DNA of 64,000 bases from Ruegeria lacuscaerulensis (GTDB lineage: Bacteria > Pseudomonadota > Alphaproteobacteria > Rhodobacterales > Rhodobacteraceae): assembly GCF_013031245.1 (NCBI RefSeq), contig NZ_WPZL01000002.1, positions 369,043 through 433,042 on the forward strand, read 5' to 3'. Shown in pieces: positions 17,386 to 26,821 of the stretch; the first letter of the stretch is position 1; each line of letters begins with the position of its first letter. The position numbers and the translations under genes are program-made. The notes under the pieces are model-generated. The model searched no databases, was not told where the DNA came from, and saw nothing but the letters and a program-made list of their open reading frames with translations.

Positions 17386-18875
17386 GGTCGTTCCTCTCGG
17401 GCAAGGCTTTTGAACAGGCATACAACAAGGATTGGCACGATAAACACAAACGCGATGGCTGACAGCGCGATGATGGATCTGACCAGCGAAATGTCTCCGA
17501 CCAGGATCATGGCCAGTCCCAGGGCCCCCAGGATTATGCCCCAGATCGTACGAATGCGGGGGGAGGGATTGTCGTCGCCTCCGGTTCCGATCATCGCGAG
17601 GGTAAAGCCCGCGCTGACAACACTTGTAACGACGAACAGGAATGCGGCCAGGATTGTTGCCGTTCGCGTAATACCGCTCAGCGGGAAGCGTTCCAGCAAG
17701 GCGAATGTCGTGGCATCCAGATTCTCGGCATTGACCGCTGACAACGCGCCCTCCTGTCGAAGAGCATCGTAGAACCCGAGCCCTCCGAAAACGCCGAACC
17801 ACAAAATTGAGAAGAGTGTGGGGGTTACCACAACCCCAATCAGAAATTCGCGGATTGTGCGGCCGCGAGAAATCCGGGCAATGAAGATTCCCACAAAGGG
17901 CGACCACGCAAGCCACCAGATCATGTAGTTCAGCGTCCATCCCTGAAACCAGTCGGTCAGGAGTTCATCAAAGAATTCCGCTGTGGAGAACCCTGCAGGA
18001 AGAACTCCAAACAGGTAGCGCCCGAATCCCGATACGATGCCGTCCATCAGAAAAGATGTCGGGCCGAGGACCAGCAGATAGACCATCATCCCCACAGCGA
18101 TCAGCATCGCCGCGTTGGACAGCAGAGCCATCCCTTCTCCGAGGTCGCGGCGTAGCGGAATGATGAATGCGATACAGAGGGCGACGAAAACAGGTATTGT
18201 CAGAACGCCCGGATTCTCGACGCCGATCAAACCGGCCAGTCCCGTTTGAATCTGAAAGACACCCATCGCCATCGAACCCGCCAGTCCAACGGCTATTGCG
18301 ACAATTGCGAGCAGGTCAAATCCCCACCCGAGTGCTTTCGTCCAGCCAGCCTCACCCAGTACGTCGGTGAGCGGTGCGCTCAGCAACAACGTGCGATGGC
18401 GGCGATAGGCGAAATAGGCAATGACCAATCCGACGATCCCGTAGATTGCCCAGGCATGAAAGCCCCAGTTCAAATAGGTCACGAACATCGCATGGCTGGC
18501 TGCTTGTGGGTCACTCGTATATTGGCGCAGCACTTCGTAATGGGTCAGGGGTTCTGCCGCCCCGTAGAACAGCAGGCCGACCCCCATTCCGGCCGCGAAC
18601 AACATTGCGATCCAGGCGGGCGTCGAAAACTCTGGTTCTGCTGTGTCCGGGCCAAGGCGAACATCGCCATATCGCGACAGGGCAAGATAAAGAACCACAA
18701 GCAATAGACCGCTGGCTTCCAGCATGATGAACCAGCCGCGGCTATCGAATTGCATGGCGACCGCCGCCGCCGCAATGCGACCCAATCCCTGAGGATCGAT
18801 GATCCCCCAGGCTGCAATGGCGGCACTGATTGCGAGTGCGATGACAAGCAACGGGCTTGGGGAAATGCTCTTCAT
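17382..18875 (-). CDS. BCCT family betaine/choline/carnitine-type transporter
   Basis: 497 residues from ATG 18875 (a TTG codon precedes it). It has about 12 membrane helices and the BCCT signatures. The glycine-rich helix 3 motif GMGVGLLFYGAAEPL is near residue 97. The tryptophan-rich substrate segment WTLNYMIWWLAWSPFVGIF is followed by ARISRGRTIREF. The family imports trimethylammonium compounds by Na+ or H+ symport; the exact substrate cannot be read from sequence. It lacks the long charged tails that sense osmolarity in BetP. It is transcribed away from a TRAP operon and translationally linked to a 30-residue membrane peptide. Confidence 0.93.
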   Translation of the reverse strand: MKSISPSPLLVIALAISAAIAAWGIIDPQGLGRIAAAAVAMQFDSRGWFIMLEASGLLLVVLYLALSRYGDVRLGPDTAEPEFSTPAWIAMLFAAGMGVGLLFYGAAEPLTHYEVLRQYTSDPQAASHAMFVTYLNWGFHAWAIYGIVGLVIAYFAYRRHRTLLLSAPLTDVLGEAGWTKALGWGFDLLAIVAIAVGLAGSMAMGVFQIQTGLAGLIGVENPGVLTIPVFVALCIAFIIPLRRDLGEGMALLSNAAMLIAVGMMVYLLVLGPTSFLMDGIVSGFGRYLFGVLPAGFSTAEFFDELLTDWFQGWTLNYMIWWLAWSPFVGIFIARISRGRTIREFLIGVVVTPTLFSILWFGVFGGLGFYDALRQEGALSAVNAENLDATTFALLERFPLSGITRTATILAAFLFVVTSVVSAGFTLAMIGTGGDDNPSPRIRTIWGIILGALGLAMILVGDISLVRSIIALSAIAFVFIVPILVVCLFKSLAREERP

Positions 18876-19268
18876 CAAGGGTAACCTTCCCCGATAGCGG
18901 CCGAACTTAGGCTATTGCGGCCCTGCGCTCATCGGAGGATCGCGTATTTGGACCGACACTAGATGCCGGGTGCATGAGATTCAAAAGAATTGTTAAAGCT
19001 CAGTTTATTAGGCAATTGGTTCCATTCTTTGGGTGCAAGGGGGGAAACTTTGAAAAATTCTCTCACATGTGCGGCTCAGGCGCGTTGGATCGGGCACAGG
19101 GCTTGACAAGTGGAGTGTCTGAATGAAACGTCGAATATGTTGGGAGATTTTGGAATTTCAGGCGCTTGCACCTGTTGCAAGGCGTGCGCGCTTGCCGTAC
19201 CGGCAGGGTCCTTGGGTGGGACCGCTGGCCGGTCTCCCATCCACCAGAAGAATTGGGAGTTCTCAAAA
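18876..19268. other. Divergent intergenic region, BCCT / TRAP operon
   Basis: About 390 bases with no convincing gene. An in-frame upstream extension of the TAXI protein from 19110 encodes a Cys-rich segment unlike a signal peptide and is discounted. A TTGACA hexamer occurs at 19103-19108, but no good -10 element is at the right distance. It should hold promoters for both directions; I could not place them. Confidence 0.4.
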
Positions 19269-20237
19269 ATGAAAAACAGCAGCAAGCTCAGCCTCGGCGC
19301 GGTCGTAACCGCCGCTCTCATGGCTCCGGCCGCGTATGCAGAGGAATTCATCACCATCGGCACCGGCGGTGTTACCGGTGTGTATTACCCGACCGGTGGC
19401 GCGATCTGCCGTCTGGTCAACAAGGGACGCAAGGAACATGGCGTTCGCTGCTCGGTCGAGTCGACCGGCGGATCGGTTTACAACATCAACACCATCCGCG
19501 AAGGCGAGCTGGAGTTCGGTGTTGCGCAGTCCGACTGGCAGTACCATGCCTATAATGGCAGCTCGAAGTTCGAAGAGGCTGGCCCCTTCGAAAACCTGCG
19601 CGCTGTTTTCTCGGTTCACCCCGAGCCGTTCACTGTAGTTGCGCGTGCCGACTCCGGCATCACCAATTTTGAAGACATGAAGGGCAAGCGGGTCAACATC
19701 GGCAACCCGGGTTCCGGTCAGCGCGGCACTATGGAAGTCCTGCTGGGTGAAATGGGATGGACCACGGAAGATTTCGAACTGGCGACCGAGCTGAAAGCGG
19801 CTGAACAGTCCGCAGCTCTGTGCGACAACCAGATCGACGCGATGGTCTACACCGTTGGTCACCCGTCGGGTTCGATTCAGGAAGCGACCACGGCCTGCGA
19901 CTCGGTTCTGGTGAACGTGAGCGGTGACGCCGTTGACAAGCTGGTCAACGACAACTCGTTCTACCGTACTGCAACCATCCCCGGTGGTATGTATCGCGGT
20001 TCGGACGGCGACACCGCGACCTTTGGTGTTGGCGCAACTTTCGTAACCTCGGCAGACGTGTCTGAAGACGCGGTTTACGCGGTTGTCAGCTCGGTCTTTG
20101 AAAACTTCGATGACTTCAAAAAGCTGCACCCTGCGTTTGCGAACCTCAAGCCCGAAGAAATGATCGCAGACGGCCTGTCTGCTCCGCTGCATCCGGGTGC
20201 CGAGAAGTACTACAAAGAAAAAGGCTGGATCCAGTAA
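19269..20237 (+). CDS. TRAP-TAXI family solute-binding protein
   Basis: 322 residues from ATG 19269 with GGGAG 9 bases upstream. The signal peptide (about 1-24) ends at AYA. The mature protein opens with [22 protein letters not shown], the hallmark of the TAXI branch, and later has [20 protein letters not shown]. It binds substrate in the periplasm for the fused permease encoded next. Substrates of TAXI systems are poorly defined (glutamate or other organic acids in known cases), so none is assigned. An intercistronic hairpin after the gene may keep its mRNA level above that of the permease. Confidence 0.93.
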   Translation: MKNSSKLSLGAVVTAALMAPAAYAEEFITIGTGGVTGVYYPTGGAICRLVNKGRKEHGVRCSVESTGGSVYNINTIREGELEFGVAQSDWQYHAYNGSSKFEEAGPFENLRAVFSVHPEPFTVVARADSGITNFEDMKGKRVNIGNPGSGQRGTMEVLLGEMGWTTEDFELATELKAAEQSAALCDNQIDAMVYTVGHPSGSIQEATTACDSVLVNVSGDAVDKLVNDNSFYRTATIPGGMYRGSDGDTATFGVGATFVTSADVSEDAVYAVVSSVFENFDDFKKLHPAFANLKPEEMIADGLSAPLHPGAEKYYKEKGWIQ

Positions 20238-20249
20238 ACCAGACCTAAA

Positions 20250-20273
20250 GCAGGGTGCCCACGGGCGCCCTGC
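20250..20273 (+). terminator. Intercistronic stem-loop after TAXI gene
   Basis: GCAGGG at 20250-20255 pairs with CCCTGC at 20268-20273, with further inner pairs (GCC with GGC) around a very short loop. There is no T-tract, so it is more likely an mRNA-stabilising or partial-termination element favouring the binding protein than a full terminator. Confidence 0.6.
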
Positions 20274-20336
20274 ATCAAACCCGTATCAAACGGGTGAAGC
20301 AGAAGGCCGGAAAAGGCCGCGACGGGGAGAGACTTC

Positions 20337-22946
20337 ATGAGTTCCGACACACAATCCAATCGTCCGCTATCCGAAGAAGAACTACAGGATCTTGTGGCCT
20401 CCTCTGATGCGGGTGGGCGTAATCCGGTCGGTAATGTCGGGATCTTCCTGGCTGTTGTAGCCGCTATCTGGTCGATCTTTCAGGTCGTTCTGGCCTCGCC
20501 GCTGGCGAACTATGTTCTGCCCGGCAGTGTCGTAAACAACGCACGGCAATTTCATCTGGCGTTTGCGATGTTTCTGGCTTTTGCGGCCTATCCGGCGCTG
20601 AAGTCCAGCCCGCGCGACTATATCCCGGTTCAGGATTGGATCATGGGGATTCTGGGCACGTTTGTCGCGCTTTACGGGTATTTCTTCTACAACAAAATCG
20701 TCGATGCGGGCGGACTTGCGGACGATACGGACAAGTGGGTCGCTCTGGTCGGCCTGCTGTTGCTGTTTGAGGCCGCGCGTCGTGCGCTTGGCCCCGCGAT
20801 GGCAATTATCGCGACGATCTTTCTGGTCTACGTGTTCTTCGGTTCCTCCGAATGGGTGCCCGAGGTTATCCGCTGGAAAGGCGCCAGCTTGAAAAAGGCG
20901 ATGAGCCATATGTGGATCACGTCCGAGGGCGTGTTCGGCATCGCACTGGGCGTGTCGACCAAATTCGTGTTCTTGTTTGTTCTGTTCGGAGCGTTGCTCG
21001 ATAAGGCCGGGGCAGGGAACTACTTCATCAAGATGGCCTTTGGCGCCCTGGGTCACCTGCGTGGAGGCCCGGCCAAGGCGGCGGTTGTGGGTTCGGCGGC
21101 GACCGGCCTGATCTCGGGCTCGTCCATCGCCAATGTGGTCACCACCGGCACATTTACCATCCCGCTGATGAAACGCGTGGGGTTCAGCAGTGAACAGGCG
21201 GGTTCGGTCGAGGTGGCCTCATCCGTGAATGGCCAGATCATGCCGCCCGTGATGGGCGCGGCGGCCTTCCTGATGGTGGAGTATGTGGGCATCTCTTACG
21301 TCGAGGTGATCACCCACGCCTTCCTGCCTGCGGCGATTTCCTACATCGCGCTGGTCTACATTGTGCACCTTGAAGCCGTAAAGCGGAACATGCCTACGCT
21401 GGGTGACCGCGAGGTGCATCTGGCGCGAACCGTTGTAGGGATGCTGTCCTTCTTCCTGGTGTTTGCGGGCCTTTGCTACGGGTCGCAATTCCCGGTCGAA
21501 GCGGTTACCACCTGGGCGCCGACTTCGGCAGGTCTGATCCTCAGCCTGATCGTCTGCGCCGTCTATGTGGCCCTGCTGTATTTGGCCGCGCAAGTGCCGG
21601 ATCTGGAACCCGATGACCCGAACGCCAAAGAGGTGACCCTGCCGGTCATCGCAGACATCTATAAGGCCGGTCTGCATTATCTGCTGCCAATCATCGTGCT
21701 GGTCTATTTCCTGATGATCGAGCAGAAATCGCCGGGTCTTTCAGCCTTCTGGGCGACTGCACTGCTGTTTGTGATCCTTCTGACGCAAAAACCGCTCAAG
21801 GCACTGTTCCGCGGGCAAAGCAACCTTTCGGCCTCGTTCTCCGACGGTTTCGTAGATCTGTGGCAGGGCCTGATCGACGGCGCGCGCAACATGATCGGGA
21901 TCGCTCTGGCGACAGCGACGGCGGGTGTGATCGTGGGCACGGTAACACTGACCGGCGTTGGGCAGGTAATGGCCGATCTGGTTGAGTTTCTTTCAGGCGG
22001 TAATCTGATCCTCATGTTGGTGATGGTCGGCCTTCTGAGCCTCATCCTCGGCATGGGCCTGCCGACAACGGCGAACTATATCGTGGTCAGCTCGTTGATG
22101 GCGGGTGTGGTTGTTGAACTGGGCGCGCAAAGCGGGCTGATCGTGCCGCTGATCGCGGTGCATCTGTTCGTCTTCTACTTTGGGATCATGGCAGATGTGA
22201 CGCCGCCGGTTGGATTGGCAAGCTTTGCCGCTGCCGCCGTATCGGGTGGTGATGCGATCAAGACCGGCTTCACCGCGTTCTTCTACAGCCTGCGCACCGT
22301 CGCGCTGCCATTTGTGTTCATCTTCAACACCGATCTGCTGCTGATCGACGTGACCTGGGTTGAAGGCATAATCGTTGCGATATTTGCGACCATAGCCATC
22401 CTTGTCTTCACCGCAGGAACAATGGGCTATTTCCTGACCCACAGCCGTATCTACGAAAGCTTGGTTTTGATCTTCGTGGCTTTTGCGTTGTTCCGGCCAG
22501 ACTATTTCATGGATCGCATTTCGCCGCCCTATACTTCGGTTGAGCCATCTGCCTTTGTTGAGACCATCGGGCAAACTCCTCCGGGAACCGAGGTGCGCAT
22601 GGTTGTCAGCGGCCCGGATTTCGACACCCTTGAAATGACGGATACAACGGTGGTTGTTTCCGTCGGCAGCGAGGAAGGCGGCGAGGCGAGAGTCGATGCC
22701 ATGGGCCTGATGCTGATCGAAGAGGACGGTCTGGTGAAGCTGGAAGAACCGCTGTTCGGCACCCCGGTTGCGGATGAGCTGGACATGTTCGACTATTACG
22801 GGGATGAGGCCGTGCGCCTGACCTCGGTCAGCCTGCCGTCCAGCCAGCCTCCGGAGCAACTGATCTATATTCCCGCGCTGATCCTGTTGGGTCTGATCGC
22901 TTTCCTTCAACGCGGCCGTGCTGCCAGACAAGAGGTGCCCGCATGA
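20337..22946 (+). CDS. TRAP transporter fused permease (4TM-12TM), TAXI type, with DUF3394 tail
   Basis: 869 residues with roughly 17-18 membrane helices. The small DctQ-like part (about 35-170) is fused to the large DctM-like part (about 195-710), which contains SGSSIANVVTTGTFTIPLMK and GMGLPTTANYIV, typical of TRAP large subunits. After about residue 715 a periplasmic segment of about 100 residues and a last helix match the DUF3394 extension seen in TAXI permeases. It moves substrate delivered by the upstream binding protein using an ion gradient. Its stop overlaps the UspA start (ATGA). Confidence 0.92.
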   Translation: MSSDTQSNRPLSEEELQDLVASSDAGGRNPVGNVGIFLAVVAAIWSIFQVVLASPLANYVLPGSVVNNARQFHLAFAMFLAFAAYPALKSSPRDYIPVQDWIMGILGTFVALYGYFFYNKIVDAGGLADDTDKWVALVGLLLLFEAARRALGPAMAIIATIFLVYVFFGSSEWVPEVIRWKGASLKKAMSHMWITSEGVFGIALGVSTKFVFLFVLFGALLDKAGAGNYFIKMAFGALGHLRGGPAKAAVVGSAATGLISGSSIANVVTTGTFTIPLMKRVGFSSEQAGSVEVASSVNGQIMPPVMGAAAFLMVEYVGISYVEVITHAFLPAAISYIALVYIVHLEAVKRNMPTLGDREVHLARTVVGMLSFFLVFAGLCYGSQFPVEAVTTWAPTSAGLILSLIVCAVYVALLYLAAQVPDLEPDDPNAKEVTLPVIADIYKAGLHYLLPIIVLVYFLMIEQKSPGLSAFWATALLFVILLTQKPLKALFRGQSNLSASFSDGFVDLWQGLIDGARNMIGIALATATAGVIVGTVTLTGVGQVMADLVEFLSGGNLILMLVMVGLLSLILGMGLPTTANYIVVSSLMAGVVVELGAQSGLIVPLIAVHLFVFYFGIMADVTPPVGLASFAAAAVSGGDAIKTGFTAFFYSLRTVALPFVFIFNTDLLLIDVTWVEGIIVAIFATIAILVFTAGTMGYFLTHSRIYESLVLIFVAFALFRPDYFMDRISPPYTSVEPSAFVETIGQTPPGTEVRMVVSGPDFDTLEMTDTTVVVSVGSEEGGEARVDAMGLMLIEEDGLVKLEEPLFGTPVADELDMFDYYGDEAVRLTSVSLPSSQPPEQLIYIPALILLGLIAFLQRGRAARQEVPA

Positions 22947-23374
22947 CAAAATCAGTCCTTTGTGCCGTCGACATCAGCAACGGCGATCTAGACGTGCATG
23001 TTCTGAAGACAGCGGCAACCCTGGCCGATCAGGAAAATGCGCAATTGGATGTTGTGACCGTTTTGCCGGATTTCGGAGAAAGCTGGGTTTCCGGGTTCTT
23101 CCAGTCGGATTTTCACGACAAGGCCATTGAGGATGCGCATACGAAGCTGGTCGAAATGTGCATCGCGACACTAGGGGCGGATCGTAACAAAAAGATCCGC
23201 CACGTGATTGCGACCGGAACTGCCTATCAGGAGATTCTGAAAACGGCGGAGGGTGCTGGCAGCGATCTGATCGTGATCGGCGCGCATAAACCGGATCTGA
23301 AAGACTATCTGTTGGGTCCGAATGCCGCGCGGGTCGTGCGACATTCAAACGTCTCGGTCTACGTGGTGCGCTGA
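22943..23374 (+). CDS. Universal stress protein A family protein, TRAP-linked
   Basis: 143 residues with one Usp domain. It has an N-terminal SVLCAVDIS strand, a helix, and the C-terminal nucleotide-binding signature DLIVIGAHKP followed by GPNAARVVRHSNVSVYVV (the G-2x-G-9x-G-(S/T) type pattern of ATP-binding Usp is partly met). It overlaps the TRAP permease by 4 bases. In Halomonas the UspA protein TeaD is encoded with the TeaABC TRAP system and modulates it; a similar regulatory role is inferred. Confidence 0.85.
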   Translation: MTKSVLCAVDISNGDLDVHVLKTAATLADQENAQLDVVTVLPDFGESWVSGFFQSDFHDKAIEDAHTKLVEMCIATLGADRNKKIRHVIATGTAYQEILKTAEGAGSDLIVIGAHKPDLKDYLLGPNAARVVRHSNVSVYVVR

Positions 23375-23376
23375 GG

Positions 23377-24417
23377 TTAGTAACCCGTCATCTCAAGGTA
23401 TCCGCGGCCGGTATGGCTGCCGGATACTGTGACGGGGCCTTCCCAATACTGGAATCGTGTGGCCATCCAGGCATTGGGTGTTAAGGCCGAGACTTCAACA
23501 GCCAGATCGCGGTCCGGTAGGGTGAGGCGCCACTGAACAGGGACCTGCCGACCGGCAACCCGTGCAGTGTCCAGCGGTGTAAAGAATACGGAGCCATCGG
23601 GCAGCGGAGTCGCTGTGCCGTCCGCGCCGATCCATGTAGCGGCCGTGAAATCTCCGCGACCGCCCCGCAGGCGGAAAGCCATCAGTTTGTCGCCGTCATC
23701 GAAACTGAGCGAGAACCAGTCCCACCCGCTCTGATCGGTCGCCAGAGGTTGCGACGACCATTCTCGGTCCAGCCAGCCCTGACCGGTGACGGCGACATCG
23801 CCATCGGGCAGATGCAATACGCCCTCGACCGCATAGAACGGTTGAGAGTAGTAGTGGCTGGCCTGCCCATCGGCGGATTTGACCGAGTATCCGGCATCTC
23901 CGTGAAACACCATTGGTCCTCGGGCGCTGAGTGTCAGGTCATACCCGAACTGATCGCCGCCCGCGCTTAGGCTAAGATTTTCAGGGCTGGGGCCGCGCAT
24001 GTGCCATTCGTCGATCCAGGCTTCAAAAGGTTCGGCTATAACTCCGGCCTGACCGATACCGCCGCGCGACAGGCGTTCTGCGAAGTAATGTTCCTCAGGA
24101 GTCGTCACAGCGGCATGGCCCATCCAGAGCTGCGGGCTTTGCCAGCCTTCCACCTCAGTAGGTTTCAGCGCGGACCGAAACAAAGTCCACTGAATGCCAT
24201 AGTTGCGCCCGTCCTCGCCTTGCAGATTGGCCGTCAGATACCACCACTCAATCCGGAAATCCGGGTGAGGGCCGTGATCCTGTGGAAATTCGAACTGGTA
24301 GCCCGGTTGCGGTAGGGCAAACCCTTCGGCAGAACCGCCCAGCCCGGCATAGCCCTGCGCGCGCAAAGCGGAGGGTAGCAGCAGGAGCAACACAAAGAAC
24401 AGGCCTTTAGCGTTCAT
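23377..24417 (-). CDS. AttH/CrtC-type secreted lipocalin-like protein
   Basis: 346 residues from ATG 24417 (TTG at 24423 also possible). Signal peptide about residues 1-20, then a duplicated lipocalin-like beta domain. Signatures are FRIEWWYLTANLQGEDGRNYG near residue 55 and GWLDREWSSQP and GWDWFSLSF near residue 215. These match PF07143-type proteins (CrtC carotenoid hydratase, AttH). Its start overlaps the permease gene by 11 bases, and with the ABC ATPase the set copies the AttEFGH layout, where the AttH-like protein acts outside the cytoplasm. A hydratase activity cannot be claimed; the partner lipid or ligand is unknown. Confidence 0.82.
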   Translation of the reverse strand: MNAKGLFFVLLLLLPSALRAQGYAGLGGSAEGFALPQPGYQFEFPQDHGPHPDFRIEWWYLTANLQGEDGRNYGIQWTLFRSALKPTEVEGWQSPQLWMGHAAVTTPEEHYFAERLSRGGIGQAGVIAEPFEAWIDEWHMRGPSPENLSLSAGGDQFGYDLTLSARGPMVFHGDAGYSVKSADGQASHYYSQPFYAVEGVLHLPDGDVAVTGQGWLDREWSSQPLATDQSGWDWFSLSFDDGDKLMAFRLRGGRGDFTAATWIGADGTATPLPDGSVFFTPLDTARVAGRQVPVQWRLTLPDRDLAVEVSALTPNAWMATRFQYWEGPVTVSGSHTGRGYLEMTGY

Positions 24418-26821
24418 TGGCAAACACTCTTAACAGGTCGGCGGGCGGCAAGCGCAGCACCCGCAGAGCGGGCAGGGCGGCTGCGACAAATGCGGCCAGG
24501 AGGGTCAGGGCAAACAGATACGCCCAGTCCACAGGAAACAGGTACATCGGCAGCCGCCAACCAAATGCCTGAACGTTGATAACAGCCAGCAGGGCCCAGG
24601 CCAGAACCAGTCCGAGCGGCAAGGCCAATACAGCAGTCAGCGCGGCCAGTAGTACGCTACGCATCAATTCAAGCCGCGCCAGTTGCATTCGCGTCAGCCC
24701 CAACGCCCAAACCGGTGCAATCTGAGGCAGGCGTTGCGTCCACAAGGTTAGCAGGCTGGTCAGAATGGCAAATCCGGCGACGCCCAGCGTCAGCACGTTC
24801 AGGGCAGAAGTCACCACAAAGGTCTTTTCGAATACTGCCAGCGATCGCTCTTTCATCGCAGCCTGTTGAACCACCGCCTGGCGCGGCAGCTCAAAGTGGT
24901 CGCGTAATGATTGTGCCATCTCTGTCGCGCGGTCGGGATCCAGGCGAATGCCGAACCTGCGCATATCGGCGCCCGGAGCGATTTCATCAAGTTGCTCCAT
25001 TGATACAATAGCCTGGCCGGTCGGGTTTCCGTAATCCGAATATACACCGGCAATTGTGAGTGCCCGTTCAGCGGTCAGAATCAGGATGTCTCCGGGCCAC
25101 AGGTCCGACCGACGCGCAAGTTGTTCGTTGATCAGCACGGCCTCACCCGCCAGAACCCGATCCCAAACATCGTCGGATGATGCAATCAGGGGCCAGTTTT
25201 TGCGGTACGTCTGATGATCGACGATGCCATGGAGGAACAGTGGCCCGGATGCGTGCGCCATTTCAATGCTTCTGATCGGCAGTACCGCATCCACATGAGG
25301 TGTGAGCCACTGCGCGATTTCCTGACCTTGTTGGTTGTCAGTTGCGGTCACATAAAGCTCGGATGTCAAACGCTGATCCAGCCAACCAGTAAAGGTGAGC
25401 CGAAAGCTTGCCACCATGGTCCCGACGCCGATATTGGCCGCTAGCGCCAGCAACAAGGCCATCAGCGCCAGTGATAGGCCCGGAAGCTGCGCGCGCATGT
25501 CGGCCCAAACCCACTGAGCAACCGGCTGTCGTGCGCCACGCTGGAAGACTGAGAGGGCGAGAGTCAAAAGGTAAGGCAGCACCAGTGCGGCGCCCGTCAG
25601 GATGCCCCCCACCATCGCGAAGCCGAAGATCAGCCCGTCAAAAAAGTAAGCGGTGGCGAAACCACCTGCAATCAACGCCAGCCCGACGACGGCGGCAGCG
25701 CGATTTCCCGTAGGTGCACCCCTCCAGGCCTGCACACCAGCCCCGGCCAGCAAGGGCATACGTGACAGTCGAATCAGGGCGTGACCGCTGGCCAGCAACG
25801 TCCCCGCCAGCGCCATTGCAAGCCCAGCCAATGCCCATTCCGGCTGCAATGTCATCTGCCCGTCCACCGGCGCACCATACAAACCGCGCAACGTTACTGC
25901 GACATCCGGCAATAGCACTCCTGCCAAAAAGAAACCCAGTATCAATCCCAACGTTCCACCGATCAGGGCCAACAGCGTCAGTTCGGCGGTAATCATCCAG
26001 ACCAGTCTCCGCATGGAGACACCTAGGGCTCTCAACGTTCTGATCATCGCGCGCCTTTGGGCAAAAGCCAGACCAACAGTCCCGTGAACGATGAACAATC
26101 CGACCGCAAAGGACAGCAGTCCGAATGCCGTGAGGTTCAGGTGAAAGCTGTCGGTCAGTTGAGCGGCGTCCAATCGGGTAGAGGCTTTGACCCGCTCTAA
26201 CTCAGGCGCGATTTCGGACAGGGGCGGAACGGATCGAGGCTGCTCCGGCAAGACAATCAACCGGGACAACTGACCGTTTTTGTCCAGCAATGTTTCGGCC
26301 ACTCCGATATCGGTCAGTATCAAATCGGGCGGCAGGGCGTCAGAGGGAAGAACCGGCGGAAGCCCGGTTTGGTCGCTCAGAAACAGTGTGAGTTCGGGCG
26401 ATGCCAGCAGGCGGCCGGGGGCGGTCAGGATGTCAGCGGGGTCTGGCGGTGTTTCGCTTTGTTCAACAGCCGTGACCGCTGGCAGAGCCGGATAGGTGAC
26501 CATATCTACGCCAAGCACCTGCACCCTGCGATTGCCGATGCGCAGTGGGCCTTCAAGCACGGCCGCAACCTGCCAACCGGCGCGGCGCAACTCGACGTAG
26601 CGCGACAGTGGTACCAGGCCAAACGGATCGCGCAGCTCCTCATACTGACCGAGTGCCAGCTGGTCGCTTGCCCGCTGATAGCTGGCGCGGGCTTCTGCAT
26701 TGATGGCTTGTACCGCTGACCAAAGGCCTGTTGCCAGCGCGATGCCAATCAGCAGTGTCGCCAGCTGCAGGCGGTGACGCCGCCAATGCGACAGCAAGGC
26801 CAGTATGACGGCAGCAGTCAT
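24407..26821 (-). CDS. FtsX/MacB-type ABC transporter permease (AttFG-like)
   Basis: 804 residues with two FtsX-like blocks. The first has an N-terminal anchor (about 15-35), a large periplasmic domain (about 45-225) and three helices (about 228-350). Two further helices follow at about 370-425, and then the second block starts, with anchor at about 445-465, a periplasmic domain (about 475-665) and three helices near the C-terminus. This is the usual architecture of lipoprotein- or substrate-extruding permeases, in which a single protein contains both halves. Its ATG overlaps the ATPase stop (ATGA). It works with the ATPase upstream and with the secreted AttH-like protein downstream. Confidence 0.88.
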   Translation of the reverse strand: MTAAVILALLSHWRRHRLQLATLLIGIALATGLWSAVQAINAEARASYQRASDQLALGQYEELRDPFGLVPLSRYVELRRAGWQVAAVLEGPLRIGNRRVQVLGVDMVTYPALPAVTAVEQSETPPDPADILTAPGRLLASPELTLFLSDQTGLPPVLPSDALPPDLILTDIGVAETLLDKNGQLSRLIVLPEQPRSVPPLSEIAPELERVKASTRLDAAQLTDSFHLNLTAFGLLSFAVGLFIVHGTVGLAFAQRRAMIRTLRALGVSMRRLVWMITAELTLLALIGGTLGLILGFFLAGVLLPDVAVTLRGLYGAPVDGQMTLQPEWALAGLAMALAGTLLASGHALIRLSRMPLLAGAGVQAWRGAPTGNRAAAVVGLALIAGGFATAYFFDGLIFGFAMVGGILTGAALVLPYLLTLALSVFQRGARQPVAQWVWADMRAQLPGLSLALMALLLALAANIGVGTMVASFRLTFTGWLDQRLTSELYVTATDNQQGQEIAQWLTPHVDAVLPIRSIEMAHASGPLFLHGIVDHQTYRKNWPLIASSDDVWDRVLAGEAVLINEQLARRSDLWPGDILILTAERALTIAGVYSDYGNPTGQAIVSMEQLDEIAPGADMRRFGIRLDPDRATEMAQSLRDHFELPRQAVVQQAAMKERSLAVFEKTFVVTSALNVLTLGVAGFAILTSLLTLWTQRLPQIAPVWALGLTRMQLARLELMRSVLLAALTAVLALPLGLVLAWALLAVINVQAFGWRLPMYLFPVDWAYLFALTLLAAFVAAALPALRVLRLPPADLLRVFANER

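Noticed and set aside
17293..17940. Long reverse frame of 215 codons over the BCCT gene
   Set aside because: It overlaps the strong BCCT gene in another frame; only its last 30 codons have a ribosome site and overlap start.
19103..19108. TTGACA as a -35 promoter element for the TAXI gene
   Set aside because: No acceptable -10 hexamer is at 16-18 bases, so I do not call a promoter.
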